Shown: positions 8,570 to 16,498 of the stretch, one piece after another
Layout of the letters: each line of letters starts with the position of its first letter
Numbering within the stretch: position 1 is the stretch's first letter
NCBI GenBank assembly: GCA_937934115.1
Contig: CALHAH010000006.1
Span: 39,516-103,515, forward strand
Direction of reading: 5' to 3'
Source of the DNA: an uncultured Thermoanaerobaculum sp.
GTDB lineage: Bacteria; Acidobacteriota; Thermoanaerobaculia; Thermoanaerobaculales; Thermoanaerobaculaceae
Length of the DNA: 64,000 bases
The notes under the pieces: generated by a model
Told to the model about the DNA's origin: nothing
The model's input: only the letters and a program-made list of their open reading frames with translations
The model's database searches: none
Position numbers and translations under genes: made by a program

Positions 8570-8912
8570 GGCCGTAACGATCCTCCAAGCGCACCACGTC
8601 GTCAAGGTGCGGGGTGGAAACCTCAACGATGGTGAGGTCACTCACCGCCACCACCCGATGGACGGTTCCCGGCTCCAGGTGACACACCGTGCCGGGGGCA
8701 AGCGGCACCACGTGGTCAGGGCCGGTAAAAGGGAGTGAACCCAGCTGCAGCTCCCCCTCCCCAGCCAAAACTCGCATGGTCTCAACTTTCCGCTGGTGGT
8801 ACTGCAGAGAAAGGGCGTGTCCTGCCTTTACGGTGATGATCTTGCCCACGTAGTACGGGGTTTCCGCAAAGATCTCTTCCTGCCCCCAGGGTTTGGCCAC
8901 CCAGCGCGTCAT
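8547..8912 (-). CDS. Cupin-domain protein, mannose-6-phosphate isomerase type
   Basis: A 121-residue single-domain cupin resembling the C-terminal isomerase half of ManC/AlgA and short type II phosphomannose isomerases. The metal-binding motif 1 region reads 'SLQYHQRKVETMRVLAGEGEL' in part, with the two histidine/glutamine positions and the Glu. Motif 2 is 'GTVCHLEPGTVHRVVAVSD'. It probably interconverts or binds phosphosugars. The phosphomannomutase at 33313-34671 would be a natural partner, but that is inference. Its ATG overlaps the ptsI stop (ATGA), so the two are translationally coupled. A generic cupin function cannot be excluded. Confidence 0.7.
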   Translation of the reverse strand: MTRWVAKPWGQEEIFAETPYYVGKIITVKAGHALSLQYHQRKVETMRVLAGEGELQLGSLPFTGPDHVVPLAPGTVCHLEPGTVHRVVAVSDLTIVEVSTPHLDDVVRLEDRYGREGTNKP

Positions 8913-10678
8913 ATCCGCACCCTCAATTGCAGCTTAGCCAAAAGGCCTGCCACGCTCTCCCATAAGAACTCCTCCACCTCCTTGGCGCTGGCTAAGCTCA
9001 AGGCGCGACGGGCAATGCGTCTGGCGTCGGCAAAGGAGATGGCGCGGATGAGGCTGCGCACCACGGGAAGGGCTGGGGCGTGCATGGAAAACTCGGTAAG
9101 CCCCAGGCCTAAGAGCACCGGCACCGCAATGGGATCGGCGGCCAGCTCACCGCAAAGGGAAACGGGGATGCCCGCACGGCGGCCGGCGGTGATCACCCTT
9201 TCAATGAGCCGCAGGACCCCCGGGTGAAGGGGTCGGTACGTGCGTGCCAACTCACGGTTGGCACGGTCCACCGCCAACGTGTACTGAGTAAGATCGTTGG
9301 TACCAATGGCCAAGAAGGCCAACTCGCGGGCAAAGTGCTCGGCTAAGAGGGCCGCCGCGGGTACTTCCACCATGGCTCCCAACGCCAGCTCGTCGGGTAC
9401 CACTTTCCCCTCCGCTTGCAATTCCTGGCGCAACCGCTCCACCATCACTTTGACGGTGCGCACCTCTTCCAGGTGGCCAATCATGGGCACCATCACCCGC
9501 ACTTGCCCGGGAAACTCGCCAGCTACCCGCAAAATGGCCCGCAGTTGCGTACGGAAAAACTCGGGCCGCGCCAGAGAAAGACGTACTCCTCTAAGGCCCA
9601 GGGCGGGGTTGGCCTCCAGCTGCCCGAGGATTTCCCGCGCCAGCTTTTTACCACCCAAATCGTAGGTGCGGATGGTAACCACTTGGCCTGGAAAGCCTTC
9701 CACTAGCTTTTTATAAGCTTGGTACTGAGCCTCCTCGTCCGGCAAAAGGGGGGCGGTTTGCATAAACAAGAACTCCGAACGGAACAAACCCACACCTTCC
9801 GCCCCAGCACGGTGGGCATCCTCAATCTCGTGAAGAAGGTCCACGTTGGCCAAGAGCCGCACCCGGTGACCATCGGTGGTTTCCGCTGGCAGGTGCGCCT
9901 GCTGCAAAAGGCTTTGCTGCCGCCGCTGGTGCTCTTGGGCTCGCCAACGGTAAACCTCCACCAAAGCTGGTTCCGGGTTGATGAGCACGTGCCCCTCAAA
10001 CCCGTCCACAATCACGAGCCTGCCCAGACGCGAGGCCTCCACGAGCCCCTCTACCCCCACTACCGCCGGAATCCCCAGGGACTTGGCAATGATCGTGGTG
10101 TGCGAGGTGAGACCTCCGGCTTCTGAGGCAAAGCCAATGACGCTCCCTGCGGCTAACTGGATGGCCTGGGAGGGTGGGATGTCGTCGGCCACCAGGATAC
10201 GGGGTTGTCCGTTGGTAAACCCAGGCTGGGGCCTTCCCTGGAGCTCCCGCTGCCAATGCGCCGCCACGTCCAAAAGGTCCACTTGCCGTTCGCGGAGGTA
10301 GACGTCCGCCAGCTGTTCAAAGCGCTGCAAAAGCCCGCGCACTACCTCATCCAAGGCCCATTCCGCGCACACGCGATCGCGGCGTATAACCTCCTCCACT
10401 TCCGCCACCAAGGTGGGATCCGCAAGGAAAAGCCTATGGGCTTCCAGAATCGCGGCAAATTCCGGGCCCATGCGGCGACCCGCTGTTTCTTTGAGCTCGG
10501 CCAGACGGGCGGCCACCCGCGCGGCGGCTTCCCGCAACCGGGCAATTTCATCTTCCACCCGCTCCTCCGGGATCGCCACGCGAACGACAGGCAAAGGCTG
10601 GTTTTCTACGAGCAGCGGTTCGCCCATAGCGATGCCCGGGGAGGCAGGCAGGCCGGAAAGCGTACGAAAAGCCGTCAA
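8909..10678 (-). CDS. ptsI: Phosphoenolpyruvate-protein phosphotransferase (enzyme I)
   Basis: A 589-residue enzyme I that takes phosphate from PEP onto His193 in 'GGLTSHTTIIAKSLGIPAVVG' and passes it to HPr. The order is an N-terminal HPr-binding/phosphohistidine domain (1-250) and a C-terminal PEP-binding TIM barrel with 'GVGLFRSEFLFM' and the catalytic cysteine in 'IPVSLCGELAADP'. There is no N-terminal GAF domain, so it is PtsI-like rather than PtsP. Its first codon overlaps the HPr stop. No sugar permease (EIIB/EIIC) is encoded nearby, so the phosphorelay here probably regulates rather than transports. Confidence 0.94.
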   Translation of the reverse strand: MTAFRTLSGLPASPGIAMGEPLLVENQPLPVVRVAIPEERVEDEIARLREAAARVAARLAELKETAGRRMGPEFAAILEAHRLFLADPTLVAEVEEVIRRDRVCAEWALDEVVRGLLQRFEQLADVYLRERQVDLLDVAAHWQRELQGRPQPGFTNGQPRILVADDIPPSQAIQLAAGSVIGFASEAGGLTSHTTIIAKSLGIPAVVGVEGLVEASRLGRLVIVDGFEGHVLINPEPALVEVYRWRAQEHQRRQQSLLQQAHLPAETTDGHRVRLLANVDLLHEIEDAHRAGAEGVGLFRSEFLFMQTAPLLPDEEAQYQAYKKLVEGFPGQVVTIRTYDLGGKKLAREILGQLEANPALGLRGVRLSLARPEFFRTQLRAILRVAGEFPGQVRVMVPMIGHLEEVRTVKVMVERLRQELQAEGKVVPDELALGAMVEVPAAALLAEHFARELAFLAIGTNDLTQYTLAVDRANRELARTYRPLHPGVLRLIERVITAGRRAGIPVSLCGELAADPIAVPVLLGLGLTEFSMHAPALPVVRSLIRAISFADARRIARRALSLASAKEVEEFLWESVAGLLAKLQLRVRI

Positions 10679-10959
10679 CTGGGCTCCCCGAAACGCTCGG
10701 CCACCAGCTGGGCCAGGGCTTGTAAGGCCTCCTGGGCGTCAACACCTTCGGCAGAAATGGTGAGCTTGGAGCCGCAGGGGGCTGCCAAAAGCAAAAGACC
10801 GAGGATGGATTTCCCGTTCACTTCCTCGTCGTTGTGACGTACCCTGATTTCCGCCTGAAAACGGGACGCCTCTTGCACAAACTTAGAAGCCGCGCGGGCA
10901 TGGAGGCCCAGCCGGTTTACCAACTCGACTGTTTTTTCTAGCCTAGATGCGCTTTCCAC
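10675..10959 (-). CDS. ptsH: Phosphocarrier protein HPr
   Basis: A 94-residue HPr with an N-terminal extension of about five residues. His20 in 'NRLGLHARAASKFV' matches the enzyme I-phosphorylated His15. Ser51 in 'NGKSILGLLLLAAP' matches the regulatory Ser46, the target of HPr kinase. Presence of hprK three genes upstream makes Ser phosphorylation likely. GTG 10959 was chosen because GGAG lies 7 nt upstream; a longer in-frame start exists at 10980. It overlaps both the EIIA gene (end 10943) and ptsI (start 10678), so it is tightly coupled to both. Confidence 0.92.
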   Translation of the reverse strand: MESASRLEKTVELVNRLGLHARAASKFVQEASRFQAEIRVRHNDEEVNGKSILGLLLLAAPCGSKLTISAEGVDAQEALQALAQLVAERFGEPS

Positions 10960-11368
10960 CTTTGTGCTCCAGCACCTCACTCACCACGTAAATGCTTTTC
11001 TGCCCCTTTTCCGCCACCGCGCGCGCCAGGGCTTTGAGGGTCCAGTTTTGCTCACGACGGAGAGCCGCGAGCTTCACCACCATCGGCAGGTTCACCCCAG
11101 TCACCAGCTCCGAGCGAGCGGGGTCTAAGAACGCCAAGGACAGGTTGGTGGGTGTCCCGCCGAACATGTCGGTAAGAACGATGACACCCTCCCCCGAGTC
11201 CAGTTCCTTGAGCGCCACGGCAATGTCAGCCTTGGCCTTTTGCGGATCCACGTTCCAATCCAGAGACAGCGCCTTCGCCTGCGTACCCAGCGTGGCGTCA
11301 ATCTTCCGTCCCGCTGCCAGCAGCTCTTCCGCCAAACTGCCGTGCGAAATGATGAGGATGCCCACCAT
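10943..11368 (-). CDS. PTS EIIA component, mannose family
   Basis: A 141-residue stand-alone EIIA of the mannose/sorbose family. His9 in 'ILIISHGSLAEELL' is the phosphorylated histidine. The fold continues through 'VIVLTDMFGGTPTNLSLAFL', the family hallmark, and 'GVNLPMVVKLAAL'. No EIIB, EIIC or EIID is encoded in the window, so it likely relays phosphorylation state to an unknown regulatory target. Lone EIIA-Man proteins in this gene order are known in Deltaproteobacteria-like and Acidobacteria genomes. The start at ATG 11368 leaves 28 nt after rapZ with a GGAGG-containing leader. Confidence 0.88.
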   Translation of the reverse strand: MVGILIISHGSLAEELLAAGRKIDATLGTQAKALSLDWNVDPQKAKADIAVALKELDSGEGVIVLTDMFGGTPTNLSLAFLDPARSELVTGVNLPMVVKLAALRREQNWTLKALARAVAEKGQKSIYVVSEVLEHKGGKRI

Positions 11369-11396
11369 TTTTGCCTGCCCCCTCCTCCAGAGCTGT

Positions 11397-12266
11397 TTAC
11401 ACTTCCCTGTCCCTATCCCGATGGTGGACTCGCACAAGCCACCCTTCGTGCCGCAAGTCTTCTCCCAACCGGGAAGCTAAGTATACCGACCGGTGACGGC
11501 CACCGGTGCACCCAAAGGCAATCACCACGTAGCTTTTCTGCTCGCGCTTGTAGTAGGGCAAGATCTCTTCCACCAGCCCTTTTAACCGAGCGTATACGGT
11601 TTGCACCTCTTGGTGGCCGGCAAGCCACGAAACCACATCGGGGTGATCGCCAGGCAACGGCCGAAGCTCCGGCACAAAGTAAGGGTTAGGCAAAAAGCGA
11701 ACGTCAAACACCAAGGTGGCATCGGGCGGCAAACCGAACTTGAAACCGAAGCTTTCGCAACGCACGATCAAAGGCTGGGCCAGTTCAGTGGTGCCAAACC
11801 GCCTGGCCACTTCCGCCCGTAGCTCGTGGGGCGTGTAGTTGGAGGTGTCCAAAACCGCCGAAGCGGAAGCCCGCACCGCTTCCAGGACCTGGCGTTCGTA
11901 GGCCACGGCCTCCGTCAGGTCCAGGTGGCGGAAGGGGTGCGGGCGTCTCGTCTCCTGAAAACGACGGACAATCACGTCATCGGCCGCATCCACAAAGAGC
12001 ACTTCCACCCCGGGGAATCGCGCCTTGAGCTTCTCCACAAGCGCTGGAAAACCCGCGGCAAAAGCTGGGGTGCGCACATCCACCACTACCACCCAGGGTG
12101 GGCCTTGCGCTTGGAACGCCCTCTCAAAAAGGGGTTCCATGAGATCTAGGGGCAGATTGTCCACACAGGTAAAGCCCAGGTCCTCAAAACAGCGAGTGAC
12201 TATAGATTTGCCGGCACCCGAAAGGCCGGTGACGATGATGGCTCGGGGGTTGGTGGTTTGGTTCAT
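11397..12266 (-). CDS. rapZ: RapZ/YvcJ-family nucleotide-binding RNase adapter
   Basis: A 289-residue P-loop protein of the RapZ/YvcJ family. The Walker A motif is 'GLSGAGKS' (14-21), 'VVVVDVRTPAF' follows, and the C-terminal domain has the conserved 'GCTGGRHRSVYLA'. In Enterobacteria RapZ senses glucosamine-6-phosphate and presents sRNAs to RNase E; in Firmicutes YvcJ has another role. The target here is unknown, but the position between hprK and the EIIA gene is the classic rpoN-linked arrangement. ATG 12266 overlaps the hprK stop (ATGA). No clear Shine-Dalgarno sequence is visible, consistent with coupling. Confidence 0.92.
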   Translation of the reverse strand: MNQTTNPRAIIVTGLSGAGKSIVTRCFEDLGFTCVDNLPLDLMEPLFERAFQAQGPPWVVVVDVRTPAFAAGFPALVEKLKARFPGVEVLFVDAADDVIVRRFQETRRPHPFRHLDLTEAVAYERQVLEAVRASASAVLDTSNYTPHELRAEVARRFGTTELAQPLIVRCESFGFKFGLPPDATLVFDVRFLPNPYFVPELRPLPGDHPDVVSWLAGHQEVQTVYARLKGLVEEILPYYKREQKSYVVIAFGCTGGRHRSVYLASRLGEDLRHEGWLVRVHHRDRDREV

Positions 12267-13216
12267 TCCGGTTTGAGCACGTGCTCGTGGGCCTCCACGA
12301 AAGCCCGCCCCATATCGCTGACCCCGCGCTGAAGGAGGAGATGCCTCCTGGCTGCGCACTCCACAAGCAACGACAGGCTGCGACCGGCAGCTACCGGAAC
12401 CTGGAGCAACGGGCGGCGCACACCTAAGATCTCCGTGAACTTTTGATCCAGCCCCAGTCTTTCCACCGGCAAGGTTTCCTCGGGAACTAATTGGATGACG
12501 AGGTCTATGGGTTTCCAGTCGCGGATAGCCGCTGCCCCAAAGAGCTGGTCAATGTTGATGATTCCCAGGCCCCGCACTTCCATCACACCGCGGCCTTTTT
12601 CCGGTGCTTGGCCGATGAGTTGGTCCTGACGGAGGCGAAAAACCTCCACCACATCGTCCGCCACCAACCGGTGGCCACGATAAATGAGCTCCAACGCGCA
12701 TTCACTTTTGCCCAACCCTGATTCACCTTGGAGTAGCACACCCACGGCAAAAATATCCATGAGGTTGCCGTGAATCCTGGTGCGTGGCGCCAAAAGTACC
12801 TCCAGCGCGGAGGACAGCCACTCAATGACCTCGGAGGTATTGGCGGGGCTTACCGCCAGCACCACGTCATGGGCCTGGCAGTACGGGGCAAAAATGTGGG
12901 CGGTTTCCCAGTTCCCTTTGCTTAACACCACAAGTGGTGGAGCACTGGCCACCAAGCCGGCCACGCGCTCCTTTTGGGTTGCCTCCGGCAAGGTCTTTAA
13001 AAACTCCGCTTCGCTGGCACCGATGACCTGTACTCGCCCCGGTCGCAAAGACGCCAAAAACCCAGCTAAGGCCAACCCAGGTTTTTGCAGGCGGGGGGAA
13101 AGGATGGGTCGCTCAAGACCGGAAGGTGGCGCCACCGGCAGTGACAACTCCAGCTCGGCTAGTCTCTTGTCAGCAAGGAACTGACGCACGGTGAGCGCAA
13201 CTGCCGGTTGGCTCAT
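12263..13216 (-). CDS. hprK: HPr kinase/phosphorylase
   Basis: A 317-residue bifunctional kinase/phosphorylase that adds and removes phosphate on the regulatory serine of HPr. The N-terminal domain covers about 1-130. The kinase domain has the Walker A 'GESGLGKS' (164-171), then 'RLVADDVVEV', and the HprK signature 'VMEVRGLGIINIDQLFGAAAI' in its expected place. With HPr Ser51 intact, the module looks functional. It overlaps ptsN upstream and rapZ downstream by 4 nt each. In Gram-negative bacteria this enzyme usually tunes the regulatory PTS rather than catabolite control through CcpA. Confidence 0.94.
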   Translation of the reverse strand: MSQPAVALTVRQFLADKRLAELELSLPVAPPSGLERPILSPRLQKPGLALAGFLASLRPGRVQVIGASEAEFLKTLPEATQKERVAGLVASAPPLVVLSKGNWETAHIFAPYCQAHDVVLAVSPANTSEVIEWLSSALEVLLAPRTRIHGNLMDIFAVGVLLQGESGLGKSECALELIYRGHRLVADDVVEVFRLRQDQLIGQAPEKGRGVMEVRGLGIINIDQLFGAAAIRDWKPIDLVIQLVPEETLPVERLGLDQKFTEILGVRRPLLQVPVAAGRSLSLLVECAARRHLLLQRGVSDMGRAFVEAHEHVLKPE

Positions 13217-13671
13217 GCGCTTTCTCTCTTAGCCAAGAGCAAAAGCAGTTCCTGCGGCGTTTTCACCTTTGCCAAGCCGGCATCCACGTCCCGGTCTCGC
13301 AGGAGCTTGGCAATTTCCGCCAGCACTTGAAGGTGAGCCGCGGGCTCGTCTGGCGGCGAGAGCACAAAAAAGAAAAAGCGGGCCCGATCTTTGGCCTCGG
13401 GACCAAAGGGGATTGCCTCTTGGGTACGAGCAAAGGCCACAACCACCTGTTTCAGGGAAGGCAGCTTGCAGTGGGGTATGGCGGCCTCGTGCCCAACCAC
13501 CGTTGCCCCTAGCTTTTCCCTTTCCAGCAGGTGATCCACCAGATCCTCCGCGCTGTTCACAAGACCACTGCGCTCCAAAGCTTGGGCCACGAAGTACAAA
13601 ACCTCTTCCCGGGTACGGGCAGGGATATCCAGGAGCACGTGCTCCGGCGGCAGCAGATGATCGAGTCTCAC
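13213..13671 (-). CDS. ptsN: PTS IIA-like nitrogen regulatory protein (EIIA-Ntr)
   Basis: A 152-residue EIIA of the fructose/Ntr family. His67 in 'HEAAIPHCKLPSLKQVV' is the phosphorylation site, and 'FFFFVLSPPDEPAAHLQVLAEIAKLL' (positions about 95-120) is the family core. EIIA-Ntr proteins regulate potassium transport, sigma-54 dependent genes and stringent response by protein contact. The start is GTG 13671 with GGAAAA upstream, 20 nt after hpf. Together with the EIIA-Man-like protein, this gives two possible output modules for one PtsI/HPr pair. Confidence 0.92.
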   Translation of the reverse strand: MRLDHLLPPEHVLLDIPARTREEVLYFVAQALERSGLVNSAEDLVDHLLEREKLGATVVGHEAAIPHCKLPSLKQVVVAFARTQEAIPFGPEAKDRARFFFFVLSPPDEPAAHLQVLAEIAKLLRDRDVDAGLAKVKTPQELLLLLAKRESA

Positions 13672-13691
13672 GGGGTTTTCCGTGTAACTTC

Positions 13692-14231
13692 CTAGATCTC
13701 CGGTGTCACCAAACCGTAGGTGTTGTCCCGACGACGATAGAGCACGTTGATCTGATCCGAATCAGCGTCCCGGAACACGATGAAGTCCTGTTTGTTGGCA
13801 TCCAGTTCCAAAGCAGCCTCCTCCACGGTCATAGGCCGCACCGGTACGTAGGTGGTTTCCACGATGCGAAAAGCTCCAGAACGCACGGAGGCAGCTTCCA
13901 CCACTCGCAGCTCCCAAGCAGCTTCTCGACCCGCGCCCTTCTGTCTACGGTCGCGGACCTTTTGCTTGAGCCTTCGCGCTTGTTCTTCCAAGCGATCCAC
14001 AACCTCTTGGAACGCCACTGACCACTCTGGGTTTTGCGCAGAGGCAGCAATTTCCGCGCCTTTGGCCCGAATGTAGCCATCCACCAGCATGCGGTGCTTT
14101 TCTTGGGAAAAGGTGAGCCGAGCCTCGTGGACTTCTCGGAAGTACTTGCTCAAGCGCGCCATCTTTTTTTGGATAAGGGATTGGTCTTTTGGTGTTAGCT
14201 CCACGTTACGGGTGACGATTTCAAACTCCAC
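13692..14231 (-). CDS. hpf: Long-form ribosome hibernation promoting factor
   Basis: A 179-residue long HPF. The N-terminal S30AE/YfiA domain (1-105, 'MEFEIVTRNVELTPKDQSLI' onwards) binds the decoding centre. A linker and the C-terminal dimerisation domain follow, with 'RPMTVEEAALELDANKQDF' and 'FRDADSDQINVLYRRRD'. The long form dimerises to produce 100S ribosomes in stationary phase. The GTG start has TAGGAGG upstream. It sits 9 nt after rpoN, the usual arrangement. Confidence 0.93.
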   Translation of the reverse strand: MEFEIVTRNVELTPKDQSLIQKKMARLSKYFREVHEARLTFSQEKHRMLVDGYIRAKGAEIAASAQNPEWSVAFQEVVDRLEEQARRLKQKVRDRRQKGAGREAAWELRVVEAASVRSGAFRIVETTYVPVRPMTVEEAALELDANKQDFIVFRDADSDQINVLYRRRDNTYGLVTPEI

Positions 14232-14240
14232 GGTACCCTC

Positions 14241-15770
14241 CTACCTGGACCCTATTTTAGACGCTTCGCGCACGTTTCTCATGCGCAAGCCCCGCTTGCG
14301 GATCTCCGATGAGGGGATCCCCATCTCCTCCCTGTACTTAGCAACCGTGCGGCGGGCAATCCTAATCCCTTGTCGGTTGAGCTGGCGGGCAATGCGGGCA
14401 TCGGCCAGGGGCCGGGCGGGATCCTCGTTTGCGATGAGCTCACGGATCTTTTGCTTCACCGCCACCGAGGACACATCCCCCGCCAAAGCGTGGCTTAAGC
14501 CTGAATGGAAGAAGAACTTGAAGGGGAAAACTCCGCGCGGAGTGGCCATGTACTTGCCTTGCACCACCCGACTCACGGTACTCTCGTGCATTCCGATCTC
14601 GTCAGCCACATCTTTCAAAACCATGGGCCGGAGGTACTGGATCCCGTGCTCCAAAAAAGCCTCCTGACGTCGAACAATGGCTTCCGCCACGCGCACGATC
14701 GTGCTATGCCGCTGCTCCACGGCTCGCAAAAACCACAGGGCTTGCTTCATACGCTCGCGAACAAAGGCTCGGGTTTGAGGATCAGCAGCTGGGCTTGTGA
14801 GCAACTGCAGGTAACGCGGCGACAGGTGCACCTGCGGCAAGTTGTCGTCCACCAGTTCCACCACCCACCGCCCGTTCACCTTCTTGACGCAAACGTCAGG
14901 CTCGATCACGGTGCCGCTCCCGCCACCCACCAGCGCTCCCGGGTGCGCCGGCAACTTACGCAAAACCTCCAGGGCCCCCCGCACGTCATTCAGGCTCACC
15001 GCAAACCGGGCCGCCAGGCTCTCCCAGTCCTGCTGCAAAAGCTGCACAAACCCATGCTCCACAATGGCCTTGGCGAGCCGTTCCTCTTCCGTTGGCCTGG
15101 TCACCCGTGAAAGTTGCAGGAGCAAGCACTCTCGTAGGTCACGGGCCCCCACACCCGGGGGGTCCAGCGTTTGCACCCAACGCAGGGCCTCTTCCATGGT
15201 TTCCATTGGGACGCCAACCTGCGCCGAAAGCTCAGGCAAAGGGGTTCGCAGGTAGCCGTCAGCTTCCAAATTGCCGATGAGGAACTGGCAAAGGCTCAAA
15301 AGCTCCGGGGGAACCGGGAGCAACCGCAGCTGGTCCAAAAGCGCTTCCGCCAGGGAGGGTTCCGGATTGGGGAGGTTGAAAAGCGGATCGAGCTCATCCT
15401 CCTCTAAGGCTGGATCGCCCTGGGGCGGGACATCGTGAAGGTCGTTGGCAAAGAGCGCCGAAAGCTCCACCTCGCCAACGCTTAAGGCACTTTCGCTTTC
15501 TTCGCTCCCCTCCCCGTTAACTCGCTCCCCCACCGGGGGTTCCTCTGCCTCCGCTACATCTGCCGCCGGTTCCGTGGCAGAAGCTGCCACCTCTTCCTCC
15601 ACCTCCACGTCCTCGGAAAGCTCAAGCAAGGGGTTGGTTTCCAGTTCTTGGCGCAGTACCTGTTCCAATTCCAGACGTGAAAGCTGCAGGAGCTTAATGG
15701 CTTGCTGCAGTGCCGGTGTCATGAGAAGCCTTTGGGAAAGCTTCAACGAGGGCTTTTGGTTCACCGGCAT
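14241..15770 (-). CDS. rpoN: RNA polymerase sigma-54 factor
   Basis: A 509-residue sigma-54. Region I is the glutamine/leucine-rich start ('LSQRLLMTPALQQAIKLLQL', 10-29), region II is acidic (about 50-120), then come the core-binding domain and the HTH. The RpoN box 'ARRTVAKYRE' (about 472-481) reads the -24 promoter element. It directs RNA polymerase to -24/-12 promoters that need enhancer-binding ATPases; none is encoded in this window. It starts 3 nt after the lptB stop. The order lptB-rpoN-hpf-ptsN is conserved across diderm bacteria. Confidence 0.95.
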   Translation of the reverse strand: MPVNQKPSLKLSQRLLMTPALQQAIKLLQLSRLELEQVLRQELETNPLLELSEDVEVEEEVAASATEPAADVAEAEEPPVGERVNGEGSEESESALSVGEVELSALFANDLHDVPPQGDPALEEDELDPLFNLPNPEPSLAEALLDQLRLLPVPPELLSLCQFLIGNLEADGYLRTPLPELSAQVGVPMETMEEALRWVQTLDPPGVGARDLRECLLLQLSRVTRPTEEERLAKAIVEHGFVQLLQQDWESLAARFAVSLNDVRGALEVLRKLPAHPGALVGGGSGTVIEPDVCVKKVNGRWVVELVDDNLPQVHLSPRYLQLLTSPAADPQTRAFVRERMKQALWFLRAVEQRHSTIVRVAEAIVRRQEAFLEHGIQYLRPMVLKDVADEIGMHESTVSRVVQGKYMATPRGVFPFKFFFHSGLSHALAGDVSSVAVKQKIRELIANEDPARPLADARIARQLNRQGIRIARRTVAKYREEMGIPSSEIRKRGLRMRNVREASKIGSR

Positions 15771-15773
15771 AGG

Positions 15774-16484
15774 CTAAAGTTCAAACTCCTCTCCCAGGTA
15801 CACTTGCCTCACCAGCGGGTCGGAAGCGAGCATAACCGGATCCCCGCTTGCAAGAACCTTGCCGTCTTTTATGATGGACGCGCGATCGGTAATTTTCAAG
15901 GTGTCGCGGACGTTGTGGTCGGTTATAAGGATCCCAAACCCCTCTTTTTTCAGGTAGCGGATAAGGCGCTGCAAGTCCAAAACCGTAATAGGGTCAATAC
16001 CGGCAAACGGCTCGTCTAAGAGGAGAAAACGAGGCTCGGTCACCAAGGCGCGAGCGATTTCCAGCCGTCGGCGCTCCCCTCCGGAAAGGGTTTCCGCCGG
16101 CTGAAAGCGCACCTTCTCCAGCCCGAACTCGGAAAGCAGCCGGTTCACCCTTTCCTCCGCCTCGCTCCAGCTCACTCCTAAAAGTTCCAAGATGCCAAAG
16201 AGGTTTTGCTCTACCGTGAGCTTGCGAAAAACCGAGGGTTCCTGCGGCAGGTACGAAAGCCCCAGGCGTGCGCGCCGGTACATGGGCTCATGGGTGATGT
16301 CGGCACCTCCCAGTCGCACTTCCCCACCGTCGGGCCACACCAACCCCACCAGCATATAGAAGGTGGTGGTCTTGCCTGCGCCGTTAGGTCCCAAAAGCCC
16401 CACCACCTCGCCGGGGTGCAGGTCAAGACTCACCCCGTCCACCACCGTTCTGGCTCCGTACCGCTTGCAAAGGCCATAAGCCAC
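15774..16484 (-). CDS. lptB: LPS export ABC transporter ATPase LptB
   Basis: A 236-residue ABC ATPase of the LptB type: Walker A 'GPNGAGKT' (32-39), Q-loop '[18 protein letters not shown]', signature 'LSGGERRR' (132-139), Walker B '[12 protein letters not shown]' and switch histidine 'ITDHNVR'. The 'QEPSVFRKL' and 'FAGIDP' wording is typical of LptB. It powers the LptF/LptG permease, here encoded as a fusion about 12 kb away on the same strand. The only good in-frame start is GTG 16484, which lies inside a short overlap zone with the preceding gene. Confidence 0.94.
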   Translation of the reverse strand: MAYGLCKRYGARTVVDGVSLDLHPGEVVGLLGPNGAGKTTTFYMLVGLVWPDGGEVRLGGADITHEPMYRRARLGLSYLPQEPSVFRKLTVEQNLFGILELLGVSWSEAEERVNRLLSEFGLEKVRFQPAETLSGGERRRLEIARALVTEPRFLLLDEPFAGIDPITVLDLQRLIRYLKKEGFGILITDHNVRDTLKITDRASIIKDGKVLASGDPVMLASDPLVRQVYLGEEFEL

Positions 16485-16498
16485 AAGCTTTCCATTGG

